Assembly: GCF_000260435.1 (NCBI RefSeq)
Contig: NZ_BACQ01000018.1
Coordinates: 1-46,329, forward strand
Length of the DNA: 46,329 nt
From: Lacticaseibacillus zeae DSM 20178 = KCTC 3804
GTDB lineage: Bacteria > Bacillota > Bacilli > Lactobacillales > Lactobacillaceae
Direction: 5' to 3'
In this document: piece after piece, positions 17,459 through 25,357 of the stretch
Layout of the letters: each line of letters starts with the position of its first letter
How positions within the stretch are numbered: the first letter of the stretch is position 1
Position numbers and translations under genes: made by a program
The notes under the pieces: model-generated
Databases searched by the model: none
Told to the model about the DNA's origin: nothing
What the model saw: only the letters and a program-made list of their open reading frames with translations

Positions 17459-17498
17459 AAACATTCTTGCCGTTTTTGTGCGCGAGGATGTTTTTTTA
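17459..17498 (+). terminator. Terminator after pepD
   Basis: AACATTCTTGC pairs with GCGAGGATGTT using two G-U pairs, followed by a T7 run. Confidence 0.8.
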
Positions 17499-17654
17499 TC
17501 GTTTCATATTGGCTATTTTCTCTGTTGGTGCAAAAACGCTACTTTTCGTAAAAACGCAATTGACCCCATGCCAAGGCTTGACGTACCATGACATTATTGC
17601 GTTATTGCCAAATTCGGCAGTGGCTGTAATTAATCAGGTAAGGAGGCAATGTTG

Positions 17655-18848
17655 ATGGCGCACGAAATCAGGCTACGCTGGCTGCTTACAGGAGCACTGT
17701 TAAGTAGCATTGGGATGAGCTTCATCTGGCCACTAACCAGTATTTATCTACATAATCGTCTCGGCATCTCGTTAACGGTCATCGGGATTGTCTTGTTGCT
17801 GAACTCACTGGGTAGCGTCATCGGCAGCATTGTTGGCGGACGGCTGTACGATCAGGGAGATCCATACCGGTTAACCCTTTTTGGCGTCGGCCTCACCGGA
17901 CTTGTACTCATTGGCCTGACTGTTTGGCATGGTTGGCCTGCCTACTGCATCTGGCTTACCTTACTCGGTATCGGATCCGGCTGGAACATCACCATGGTCA
18001 ACTCGCTGGGAACCAGTTTGCGCTCAAAAGACGGTCGCTACGTTTTTACCATGTTATATTTCGCCCAAAATGTCGGCGTTGTAATCGGAACGGCGCTGGT
18101 CGGTTTTGTTTATGATATCAGCGTAACCTTACTGTTCTTAATTGCCGTCATTTTATATTCATTATTCTTCACAGTCGTGCTCACAAAGTTTCGGCCAGCT
18201 GCAAAAATACCCCAAGCCCAGCCAAAAGAAGTTACCGCAACAGCAGAGAAGCCATCTTTACCCGCAGCAAACAAATTGATGCTGACGACTTTCTTCTTTG
18301 CACTACTGGTTTTTTGGTTGATGTACCAACAATGGTCCTCAAACTTGTCGGTATATATGACAAGCCTCGGCATCCCGCTGCGCAACTACAGCTTCTTATG
18401 GACGCTCAACGCTGCGCTAATTGTGGTCATTCAACTCTTTTTGAATTGGTTCAATGAACATGTGAATGGGATCCGCATTATTTACCAAATCCTGTTTGGC
18501 CTTGTCATGGTCGCCATATCCTTCCTCATCCTCATCACTGCGCGGACATATAGCTTCTTTGTCATCGCCATGATTGCGCTAACCACCGGCGAAGCCACCG
18601 CCTCCCCTGCGATTCCCGCCTTGGTCAATGATCTGACACCCCGCGCCATCAAAGGCCGTTATCAAGGCTTCGTAAACTCCTGGGGATCCGTTGGCCGGGC
18701 ACTCGGGCCGCTTTTTGGTGGCCTTGTCATTGACTGGCTCAGCTACCGCAGTCTTTTCATCATCGCAGCCATCGGCGTCTTCACCTTAGTCGCTATTCTC
18801 CTCTCTATCTGGCTAAAAACTCGCCACGACTTGGTTCGCTATCAGTAA
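17655..18848 (+). CDS. MFS transporter
   Basis: 397 aa with twelve predicted hydrophobic helices and a central hydrophilic linker near residues 180-205 rich in Ala, Lys and Pro. The loop between helices 2 and 3 has a GGRLYDQGDPYR segment, a variant of the MFS motif A; PALVNDLTPRAIKGRYQGF in the second half is typical of the drug/H+ antiporter-like MFS group. ATG 17655 is chosen since AGGAGG is 8 nt upstream (ATG 17649 is only 2 nt from it). Substrate unknown; efflux is the likely direction. Confidence 0.88.
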   Translation: MAHEIRLRWLLTGALLSSIGMSFIWPLTSIYLHNRLGISLTVIGIVLLLNSLGSVIGSIVGGRLYDQGDPYRLTLFGVGLTGLVLIGLTVWHGWPAYCIWLTLLGIGSGWNITMVNSLGTSLRSKDGRYVFTMLYFAQNVGVVIGTALVGFVYDISVTLLFLIAVILYSLFFTVVLTKFRPAAKIPQAQPKEVTATAEKPSLPAANKLMLTTFFFALLVFWLMYQQWSSNLSVYMTSLGIPLRNYSFLWTLNAALIVVIQLFLNWFNEHVNGIRIIYQILFGLVMVAISFLILITARTYSFFVIAMIALTTGEATASPAIPALVNDLTPRAIKGRYQGFVNSWGSVGRALGPLFGGLVIDWLSYRSLFIIAAIGVFTLVAILLSIWLKTRHDLVRYQ

Positions 18849-18884
18849 GGTTCTAATTTTCAGTACCGACTACAAAAAAAGCCC

Positions 18885-18935
18885 CCATCCGCACCATTGG
18901 CAGTTAAGTTCATGCCAACGACGGATGGAGTTTTA
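18885..18935. terminator. Terminator after MFS gene
   Basis: Two-part stem: CCATCCG with CGGATGG and an inner TTGGCA with TGCCAA, then AGTTTTATTA. An A7 run precedes it, so it may also end the minus-strand small gene. Confidence 0.8.
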
Positions 18936-19073
18936 TTATGCGGCCTTGTTTGTCGCTTTTAAATTATGAATGGCTTGTTCAATCGTTCGACCAGTCCCAA
19001 AATGATTCTGGTCATGCGCATCAATCGCCACAAACAACTGGTTTTTAGTATCGAGTTGAATTCGATATTGCAT
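18936..19073 (-). CDS. Small HicB-like protein
   Basis: 45 aa starting MQYRIQLDTKNQLFVAID. Two short strands followed by GTGRTIEQAIHNLKA resemble the partial RNase H-like HicB antitoxin fold (the T-EEA-N pattern), but no HicA toxin or DNA-binding tail is present. GGAGG lies about 10 nt before the chosen ATG; a longer reading to 19184 has a Cys/Ile-rich extension without support. It could be a stand-alone regulator or a remnant of a toxin-antitoxin pair. Confidence 0.5.
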   Translation of the reverse strand: MQYRIQLDTKNQLFVAIDAHDQNHFGTGRTIEQAIHNLKATNKAA

Positions 19074-19290
19074 GATGCCGTCGCCTCCATTTACAATCGT
19101 TTGGTTCTGCGTGATATGCAAGAACCCTACATTGTTTATGATAAAACAGTTGTCAAGGAGATGTCGTCTTCTCATCGCTATCATTTACTCTGTAACGCTA
19201 AATCAAGTTCAGAGGTCTCCATGAGCAAGCATTGGATTAGCAGAAGGCAGTGTCTGTGCCGAAAAAGCATCGCGACTTTTGCTACCAAAT

Positions 19291-19339
19291 AAAAAAGAAC
19301 CCCCAAACGCCGTTATAAAGGCATTTTGAGGGTTCCGTT
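19291..19339 (-). terminator. Terminator of tRNA-Glu
   Basis: Minus-strand GGAACCCTCAAA pairs with TTTGGGGGTTC, followed by TTTTTTATTT. It begins about 20 nt after the tRNA. Confidence 0.88.
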
Positions 19340-19360
19340 TTATCTGGTTGCTTCTATTTC

Positions 19361-19432
19361 TCACCCGTACGGGATTCGAACCCGTGTTTCCGCGCTGAGA
19401 ACGCGGCGTCTTAACCCCTTGACCAACGGGCA
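19361..19432 (-). tRNA. tRNA-Glu (anticodon CUC)
   Basis: 72-nt minus-strand cloverleaf. Anticodon stem CCGCG/CGCGG encloses loop TTCTCAG with CTC at 34-36; T arm ACGGG-TTCGAAT-CCCGT as in Bacillus tRNA-Glu. The acceptor stem is TGCCCGT/ACGGGTG, so the end pair is U1-G72 rather than the usual G1-C72. Discriminator A, CCA not encoded. It reads GAG. Confidence 0.92.
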
Positions 19433-19460
19433 ATGAGTGGCGCTTTATCGTACCCAAACT

Positions 19461-19488
19461 ATTCTACAGGAAACCTTGGAAAAGTCAA
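19461..19488 (-). promoter_or_regulatory. tRNA-Glu promoter
   Basis: Minus-strand TTGACT (19483-19488), 16-nt spacer, TAGAAT (19461-19466). Confidence 0.75.
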
Positions 19489-19489
19489 C

Positions 19490-19521
19490 TGTATTTTGGC
19501 CAGTATGTATTTTGGCCAGTA
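19490..19521. repeat. Tandem 16-bp duplication
   Basis: TGTATTTTGGCCAGTA occurs twice in perfect abutting copies (19490-19505, 19506-19521). A second short duplication, ACAAAGCCAT, follows at 19521 and 19543. It lies just upstream of the tRNA-Glu promoter. Confidence 0.9.
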
Positions 19522-19608
19522 CAAAGCCATTTGTCGACCAACACAAAGCCATCCGTAGCCTGGTACATCGTTCGCGCCGCATCTTCAAATAAATGGCATC
19601 ACTCGCAA

Positions 19609-20076
19609 CTAATACAATTTCTTTTGGGCTGTTTGATACGCTTTAAAGGCACCAATTGTCATGTCCCGATCATGTTGGCTCAATGTAAGCATCTTCCCTT
19701 TCAGGCCATCGTTAATGAAGTTATAGATGGCCGCGTCCCGAAATCCGATCGCTGCAGCATCATCCGCCGTGTTGCCATAATAAACCTGTTTGATATTGGC
19801 CCAGATGATCGCACTAAGACACATCGGACAAGGCATCGCCGAAGTATAAAGCTCGCAACCGGACAGATCATGAGTTCCCAGCGCTTGCCCAGCTTTTCTG
19901 ATGGCAGTAATTTCACCGTGTGCAGTCGGATCATGGTCGACCAAAACCTTATTATGAGCGCGACTCACGATCTTCCCATCCTTGACGATGACACACCCAA
20001 AAGGACCGCCATCTGATCCATTAACATTGGCACGCGCTTCTTCATTGGCAATTTCCATAAACGATTTTTGATACAT
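19609..20076 (-). CDS. Nucleoside/guanine deaminase, cytidine deaminase-like fold
   Basis: 155 aa from ATG 20076. Zinc site motifs are AHGEITAIRKA (His ligand and catalytic Glu; the usual HAE is HGE) and PCPMCLSAIIW (two Cys ligands). The pattern of GGPFGCVIVKDG, DPTAHGE and the C-terminal FKAYQ region matches Bacillus GuaD more closely than TadA, so deamination of guanine to xanthine is the best guess. In this window xanthine would feed the xpt-pbuX genes at 35986-37901, but they are not linked. A start at 20094 lacks an SD. Confidence 0.85.
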   Translation of the reverse strand: MYQKSFMEIANEEARANVNGSDGGPFGCVIVKDGKIVSRAHNKVLVDHDPTAHGEITAIRKAGQALGTHDLSGCELYTSAMPCPMCLSAIIWANIKQVYYGNTADDAAAIGFRDAAIYNFINDGLKGKMLTLSQHDRDMTIGAFKAYQTAQKKLY

Positions 20077-20173
20077 ATATCTTGTTTCCCCCATGACAAA
20101 CTAAGTAGAGTGGACACCTGCTAGTTTGCTCTATTTTAAAAGTCTCTCAGCTAGCAATCCATGAAAATAGCGA

Positions 20174-21091
20174 TCATTCTTGAATCTGATTAACCAGATC
20201 TGCGACAACTGCATGTGCCAACTGACTGGTCGCAGGCGATGCCGGATTCTTGCCGTCAGGATCGGCCACGGCCTGTACGAAAGCCTGAACCATTGAAGCG
20301 AAGCCACGTGTCTCCAGCATTGGCTGCCAGTTCGGGGCAAAGGTCTGTGAAGCACCACCACGACCGTAAACAACTAGCTGATCCAAATTCTGCACTCTTT
20401 GGACACCGCTTGGAGCTGCCACTTGTGCTTCTTCAAGATTGGTGCCAGCCTGCAAGTCGATGCCGGCCTCCCCGCGAATGCCAGGGGCTGTGAAGGTCAC
20501 GCTTGCCTGTTGAAGTTGACCATCTGAAGTTGTATGCAACGCATATCGCGTGTTTGGTTTTTCAGGATAACCTGCCAACATAAGCGCTGTGTCCACTGGA
20601 TGAATGAAGAGATCCCACAAGGCGTGTTTTGTGTCATCAAGTGCGTCAATTCTGTTCTTATCCACGCGCACACCGGTTTTATCTGCTACTTGAGCCAGAT
20701 CCTGAATCATCGGGGCAAACCGACGATTAAACCCGACCGTCAACATCACGTGCTGGGATTCGGCCAAGTCATAAAGTTCATTAACCTGTCCCATGTCAGT
20801 TGCCAACGGCTTATCGACAAAAACATGAATACCTTTTTCCAAAAAATGTTTGACATATTGATAGTGAGTTTCTGTTGGCGTATGAATCATGACGGCATCA
20901 AGCTGCTTTGCGTCTAACGCTTCCAACGAATTTCCCGCCGCAGCCAGTCCATACTGCTTTGATAGTTGTTGTAATTTATCTTCATCGCGGGTGCTCAACA
21001 GCCATTGCACCTGATCTTGCATTTGAGCATAAACCGGTAGATATGCTTTTCGGGCAATTGAGCCCAAGCCCATGACACCAATCGTTAACAT
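20174..21091 (-). CDS. Gfo/Idh/MocA-family oxidoreductase
   Basis: 305 aa. N-terminal Rossmann motif GVMGLGSIARKAYLP binds NAD(P); the EKP-type motif reads VDKPLATD near residue 95, and VGFNRRFAP follows near 122. The C-terminal half is the alpha/beta substrate-binding domain. Members act on sugars, inositols or biliverdin; the substrate here cannot be told. It lies 82 nt downstream of no clear partner and shows no strong terminator. Confidence 0.9.
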   Translation of the reverse strand: MLTIGVMGLGSIARKAYLPVYAQMQDQVQWLLSTRDEDKLQQLSKQYGLAAAGNSLEALDAKQLDAVMIHTPTETHYQYVKHFLEKGIHVFVDKPLATDMGQVNELYDLAESQHVMLTVGFNRRFAPMIQDLAQVADKTGVRVDKNRIDALDDTKHALWDLFIHPVDTALMLAGYPEKPNTRYALHTTSDGQLQQASVTFTAPGIRGEAGIDLQAGTNLEEAQVAAPSGVQRVQNLDQLVVYGRGGASQTFAPNWQPMLETRGFASMVQAFVQAVADPDGKNPASPATSQLAHAVVADLVNQIQE

Positions 21092-21554
21092 AACTTCACC
21101 TGTTCTTTCATTGATATGGATACTCTCACACTAGCACAGGCCTCTTCAAGGGTAAAGATAAGCATTTATTAGGATTTTTATATTGGCTATCTTCTAAGTT
21201 TTCTGTATAACCCTCATGATGTCTTTAGACTTTTTAATCATACAGCTCTGAAATACGATTGTCCGCACGAAAGTCAGCATGTAGAAGCCTCTGTCGCAAT
21301 GGTCGAGCTCTCCTCCAAACCGACTTATAACCGCGCTCATTCACGTACTCTGATCCGGGCAAACTTGAAAATTTTTAATATTTGACTTACGGTTATTATG
21401 TAAACTAAATTAAACATTAGGTCTTCGCAGAATCTTTTCATTAAACGGGTACCGCTGCTGTAAAAATGGCAGTGGCACCAGGCCTCTTTTTTCTACCCAA
21501 TTTTTCTGCTTGCGGCCTACATGCTCAGTATGCCAATCGATAGGAGGAACGGCT
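21092..21554. other. 463-bp gene-free stretch
   Basis: Contains the leader of the oxidoreductase gene, an AT-rich stretch, a decayed repeat copy (21281-21346), a candidate promoter (TTGACT 21382-21387, 18-nt spacer, TAAATT 21406-21411), and in the resulting leader a short hairpin CCGCTGC/GCAGTGG (about 21449-21475). No ORF convincing. Confidence 0.6.
21281..21346 (+). repeat. Decayed copy F of the dispersed element
   Basis: GTAGAAGCCTCTGTCGCAATGG at the left corresponds to the left outer arm and inner hairpin start of the other copies, and ACCGACTTATAACCGCGC then TTCACG to the right end. The middle is deleted and pairing is lost. Orientation matches the downstream glycosyltransferase gene, about 210 nt away. 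Confidence 0.6.
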
Positions 21555-22718
21555 GTGAAACCTGCAAAAACTAAATTCAATGATGCCCCTGATGGCAGCA
21601 TTCATCAGTATAATCAGATACTTAAATATTTCAATGACCGGCCGGCCGATCAGACTAAGCCGCGCGGTAATCGAATAACGTTTGTTTCAACTGGGATCAT
21701 TGGTTACGATGGTGGCCAAACAACCATGTTACATTTAGGCACGCTCCTAGCCAACGCGGGGTATGACGTTTATTACCTCAGCTATGTCCCGCAAAGCCAA
21801 GACGAAATGATCCAAAATGCTGAATTTAATTACCCCGGCTATAAAGGTACATGCCTGCCGATGGGTGAACTCGAATCGCACCAATCCGATATTTGGATCG
21901 CCACTTTATGGGAATCGGTCTACATCATTAAAAATAAACCCGGCTATAAGATGTACTTTGTCCAGGATTACGAACCGTATTTCTACCCTTATGGTGACCG
22001 CTACCAGATGGCGCGACGTACGTATAGCCTCGGCCTGCACATGGTGACGCTTGGTCCATGGTGCGCACATATGATCACAACGCATTGCCAGGTCAATAGT
22101 CCAATTGACGTCATCAATTTTCCGGTTGATGTTGCCCGATATCCATTTAAAGAACGTGACACTGCTCCGTATCAAAAAAAGCAGCAAATTACGTTAGCTG
22201 TTTACACCAAATGGAGCAGTCCGCGACGGGCGCCTGTCACGATTCAAATTGTCCTTGAAAATTGCCGCCACATCTTGCGTGCTAAGGGTATTGATCTAAA
22301 AATCAAATACTTCGGTACGGGGCGTAGCAAGCGTTTCATCAATGGTGAGAATCTCGGAAAGCTAACACCGCCAGAGCTTAACCAGCTTTATCATGAAGCT
22401 GATTTCGGCATCGCAACCTCGATGACTAATTTCTCCTTGGTTCCTTACGAAATGATGAGCGCCGGTCTTCCTTTGATTGATTTCAAAGAAGGTACTGGCA
22501 GTTACTTCTTGAAAGACAATACCTACTTCTCTTGTCACCTTGATGAGCGTGATCTTGCCAAAACGCTTCAGGCAGCATGTGCAAATCCTGACACGATCAC
22601 ACAGCATATTGAAAAAGCCCAAGCTTATCTGAAAACAATCAGCTGGGAACGAACCGAAAAAGACATGCTGGCAATTATCGCCAATCTTTATGCCAATGTT
22701 GACGTTGTAAAGTCATAA
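21555..22718 (+). CDS. Glycosyltransferase, GT4-like (rhamnan-type WsaF resemblance)
   Basis: 387 aa from GTG 21555 with AGGAGG 7 nt upstream. The N-terminal domain starts RITFVSTGIIGYDGGQTTMLHLGTLLANAG, followed by IWIATLWESVY and YFVQDYEPYFYPYGDRY, a pattern seen in rhamnosyltransferases of the WsaF group. The C-terminal domain has ADFGIATSMTNFSLVPYEMMSAGLPLIDF, the equivalent of the nucleotide-sugar EX7E region. It has no membrane helices and no linked polysaccharide genes, so acceptor and product are unknown. An isolated glycosyltransferase behind its own promoter. Confidence 0.82.
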   Translation: MKPAKTKFNDAPDGSIHQYNQILKYFNDRPADQTKPRGNRITFVSTGIIGYDGGQTTMLHLGTLLANAGYDVYYLSYVPQSQDEMIQNAEFNYPGYKGTCLPMGELESHQSDIWIATLWESVYIIKNKPGYKMYFVQDYEPYFYPYGDRYQMARRTYSLGLHMVTLGPWCAHMITTHCQVNSPIDVINFPVDVARYPFKERDTAPYQKKQQITLAVYTKWSSPRRAPVTIQIVLENCRHILRAKGIDLKIKYFGTGRSKRFINGENLGKLTPPELNQLYHEADFGIATSMTNFSLVPYEMMSAGLPLIDFKEGTGSYFLKDNTYFSCHLDERDLAKTLQAACANPDTITQHIEKAQAYLKTISWERTEKDMLAIIANLYANVDVVKS

Positions 22719-22750
22719 ATTGAATCCGACGCAGTCATAAGTCAAAAATT

Positions 22751-22780
22751 AAGTCCGACGCTTGCCGTTGGGCTTTTTTT
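22751..22780 (+). terminator. Terminator after glycosyltransferase
   Basis: AAGTCCGACG pairs with CGTTGGGCTT with a mismatch, then T7. The stretch between the stop codon and this hairpin contains an imperfect duplication of GTCATAA...TCCGACGC. Confidence 0.8.
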
Positions 22781-22871
22781 CTGGGAAAATAAACTTTAGA
22801 AATAAGTTCATACGAATATTTTTTAATCGCAATATTCGTACAATTGTCACTAGGGAATTTGGAGGAGAAAA

Positions 22872-23621
22872 ATGTCAATACTGGGCAATTTATTTGTCAT
22901 GCTCGGACTGATTGGTACAGTCTGGGGCACGATTCGTTTGGTGCGGCAACGCAAGCATCCATTAACGAAACGTTTCAACCTTATTATATTGATCGGCGGC
23001 ATTGTGCTCATGTTTGTGGGCAGTCCGATGGTCGACACAAAACCATCAACAGCTTCATCAGCGCAAACAACCACCAAGAAACTGACTGCAAAGCAGAAAA
23101 GTCTTTTAAAATCGGAAAAAGCACGTGGCAAGGTTTTGTTAGCAGCCAAGGCTAAGAAGTCTTCAGAATTAAAGGCACTGAAGAAGGAACAAACCAAGCT
23201 GGAAGACCAGCTTGACGCCCGTGCCTCATCATCACGAGCCGTTGAAGAATCAGCATCTTCGGCAGCTTCAGAATCAGCGTCCCGGGAAGCATCAGCCAGC
23301 AAAGTCGCGGCGTCATCTGCACAGGCAGCTTCTTCATCCCAAGCCGCCGCAGCAGCTGCGGCGGCTAAACAGCAGGCAGAAGAAGCAAAGAAATCTGCAG
23401 CACAACAGCAGCAACAACAAGCTGCCACAACCCAGCAGCAAGCACCGACCAATCAAGGCGATATGAATACAGGCGATCAGGGAACAATTGTCGGCAATAG
23501 CCGTAGCAAGATCTATCATGTTCCCGGACAGGCCGGTTATCGTATGAATTCTGCTAATGCCGTCTATTTCAACACTGAAGCCGAAGCACAAGCGGCAGGT
23601 TATCGAAAGGCGCTGCGATGA
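22872..23621 (+). CDS. Membrane protein with coiled coil and C-terminal SSD-like domain
   Basis: 249 aa. Two membrane helices (about residues 3-20 and 36-52) are followed by a Lys/Glu-rich helical stretch, a long low-complexity Ala/Ser/Gln region (about 110-195) and a C-terminal module of about 40 residues with GNSRSKIYHVPGQ and AVYFNTEAEAQAAGYRKA. That module resembles the small domain attached to many secreted nucleases in Firmicutes and Actinobacteria (SSD/sunset type). The stop overlaps the start of the nuclease gene (ATGATG), so the two are coupled. I infer an external nuclease-associated anchor or adaptor. GGAGG precedes the ATG at 22872. Confidence 0.75.
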   Translation: MSILGNLFVMLGLIGTVWGTIRLVRQRKHPLTKRFNLIILIGGIVLMFVGSPMVDTKPSTASSAQTTTKKLTAKQKSLLKSEKARGKVLLAAKAKKSSELKALKKEQTKLEDQLDARASSSRAVEESASSAASESASREASASKVAASSAQAASSSQAAAAAAAAKQQAEEAKKSAAQQQQQQAATTQQQAPTNQGDMNTGDQGTIVGNSRSKIYHVPGQAGYRMNSANAVYFNTEAEAQAAGYRKALR

Positions 23622-24472
23622 TGAAAAGAAAGTTAATGAAATACCTCACCCCTTTAGTTGTTCTGGGTGTCCTGTTAGTTGGCTGCAGTTCTGAAAGCAG
23701 TTCGAAATCAGCCAAAACAGTGGTCGATCCGGTGGCTAGTCAGACCAAGCTTAACAAGAAAACCGCGTCAGCTATCAGCAGCCTTGACGATGCGATCACT
23801 GACAAACGTGAACAGGTCAGCAAACTCAAAACAACCTTAAACAAGCAGGAACCAGAAGCAAAAGCATCAGAGGCCCCGAGCAGTTCCCCGGATACCAGCA
23901 ACTTAGCTAGTCTTGACTACACCGGCCAACAAGAAATAACCGTCAACAACAATGACCCCGCTTTTAACAAAAGTGACCTTTCCACAGCAAAAGGTGCCTG
24001 GGCAACTTACAGCGATTTAGACAGCCAAAATCGCGTTACCGATGCGAATGCACTTTTGAACAAATCGCTGATGCCCTCAGCCAAACGTGAACCCCTCACC
24101 TGGAATCCAACCGGCTGGCATAACAAAAAGACAGCACACGGATGGCTCTACAATCGCAGCCATCTGATCGGTTACCAGCTGACTGGCGAAAATAACAATC
24201 CTAAGAACCTGATGACGGGAACCCAAACGCTTAATAGTCCGCTCATGTTGGCTCATGAAATGGACATCGCTTACTACCTTAAACAAAACAGCCAGCATTA
24301 CGTACGTTATGAAGTCAAGCCAATCTTCCGCGGCAATGAGCTCGTTGCCCGTGGCGTCCAAATGCGGGCGCAAAGCGTTGGCGACGACACAGTTCGATTC
24401 AACGTTTATATCTTCAACGTTGAACCAGGATATACTATCAATTACGCAGATGGTACCAGTACCAAAAACTAA
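23618..24472 (+). CDS. Secreted DNA/RNA non-specific endonuclease lipoprotein (EndA/NucA-like)
   Basis: 284 aa. Lipoprotein signal with lipobox LVGCSS (Cys about 23), then a coiled-coil-like linker (about 40-90) and the beta-beta-alpha-metal nuclease domain. The catalytic motif is NRSHLIGYQLTGENNNPKNLM, equivalent to DRGH in NucA/EndA, with His as general base and the later Asn as metal ligand; MTGTQTLNSPLM follows as in pneumococcal EndA. Anchored outside the cell, it could degrade extracellular DNA for nutrients, DNA uptake or biofilm turnover. Translationally coupled to the SSD-like protein upstream. Confidence 0.88.
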   Translation: MMKRKLMKYLTPLVVLGVLLVGCSSESSSKSAKTVVDPVASQTKLNKKTASAISSLDDAITDKREQVSKLKTTLNKQEPEAKASEAPSSSPDTSNLASLDYTGQQEITVNNNDPAFNKSDLSTAKGAWATYSDLDSQNRVTDANALLNKSLMPSAKREPLTWNPTGWHNKKTAHGWLYNRSHLIGYQLTGENNNPKNLMTGTQTLNSPLMLAHEMDIAYYLKQNSQHYVRYEVKPIFRGNELVARGVQMRAQSVGDDTVRFNVYIFNVEPGYTINYADGTSTKN

Positions 24473-24492
24473 AACACAAGAATCCTTTACTG

Positions 24493-24529
24493 AAAGCCGT
24501 TAGACAACATTTGTCCGTACGGCTTTTTT
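24493..24529 (+). terminator. Terminator after nuclease gene
   Basis: AAAGCCGT pairs with ACGGCTTT across an 18-nt loop with partial inner pairing, then a T run. Confidence 0.8.
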
Positions 24530-24661
24530 CTTCGGCCATTTTCAATTGTTGAAGTGGGTTCGTTTGTGATGTTCCAAATCACTTTTGACACAGCCCAATC
24601 ATTCAGCTATGATCTCACCCACTTGCAACAATTATGACGCGGTAAATTGCTAGTAATCGGG

Positions 24662-24700
24662 TATAATGAAATTATGTTAAGGCGTCTCTTTAAACGCCTT
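24662..24700 (+). promoter_or_regulatory. -10 and leader hairpin of ABM gene
   Basis: A TATAAT box (24662-24667) without a clear -35 is followed by a leader hairpin AAGGCGT (24679-24685) with ACGCCTT (24694-24700), near the expected transcript 5' end. Confidence 0.4.
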
Positions 24701-24749
24701 TGTCAATACATTACGCCACAACAAACCCAAACCCCTTAGGAGGATTCAA

Positions 24750-25037
24750 ATGAAAGTCATTAATGTCACGTTAAAGGTAAAGCCGGAGCTGACGGACAAG
24801 TATCGTCACTTCATCAGTCTGCTGGTCGAAGGATCGCGTGCCGAGGCTGGCAATCTTAGCTATGATCATTTCCAAAGCCTCACCGACCCCAACAAATATG
24901 AAATCATCGAGCATTGGCAAGACGCCGCAGCTGTCGAACTACATAACCAAACGGCGCATTTTCAAAAGTTTCTAGCGGGGATTGACGACTTTTTGGCAGA
25001 GCCGCTTGAAATTGTGCGGATGGATTATGCGGAGTAA
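24750..25037 (+). CDS. Antibiotic biosynthesis monooxygenase (ABM) family protein
   Basis: 95 aa, a single ferredoxin-like ABM domain: MKVINVTLKVKPELTDKYRHF at the N-terminus, then SRAEAGNLSYDHFQS and YEIIEHWQDAAAVELHNQTAHFQKF, close to the YgiN quinol monooxygenase pattern. Cofactor-free oxidation of quinols or heme-related chemistry is known in the family; the role here is open. AGGAGG lies 8 nt before the ATG. Confidence 0.88.
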   Translation: MKVINVTLKVKPELTDKYRHFISLLVEGSRAEAGNLSYDHFQSLTDPNKYEIIEHWQDAAAVELHNQTAHFQKFLAGIDDFLAEPLEIVRMDYAE

Positions 25038-25357
25038 TTGGGATTTGGCCAAGGAATCAAAATCGTTTGTTCGATCAGATATGGTTTTTTCGTCAATCGA
25101 ATCTGCCGTTTAACCCACTTTGCTTGCCAGTTTGTAAGCTCTTAAATTATCTTTAGTTTAGTCTATTTACACATTGCCCTTAAGATGTATCGCAAGTTAG
25201 GGGTTTTCCAGAAGTTTTGTAAGCGCTTAATCTTCTGGTAACTTTGATTTTTAATCCGACTTTCTGGTGAACATCAAATAGATCTTTTTTAAGACAACCA
25301 CACCCACTAGTCCAAATTCTGATGACTTTAAAAGCTGAAAATTTTGGAGGGACAAAA
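25038..25357. other. 320-bp gene-free stretch with cre-like hairpin
   Basis: AT-rich. The main structure is CCAGAAG (25208-25214) and CTTCTGG (25232-25238) enclosing TGTAAGCGCTTAAT (25218-25231), which differs at two positions from a symmetric catabolite-response element. No certain promoter was found. Confidence 0.5.

Noticed and set aside
17467-17655. 62-codon open frame before the MFS gene
   Set aside because: It overlaps the pepD terminator, has no SD and no family resemblance.
19209-19457. 82-codon minus-strand frame
   Set aside because: It lies across tRNA-Glu and its terminator.
21400-21510. T-box leader upstream of the glycosyltransferase
   Set aside because: GCAGTGGCACC followed by a T run resembles the T-box end, but the leader is far too short and no specifier stem or AG-box is present.
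23212-23466. Basic Gln/Arg/His-rich open frame within the SSD-protein gene
   Set aside because: It is the alternate frame of the Ala/Ser/Gln codon-repeat region, a low-complexity artefact.
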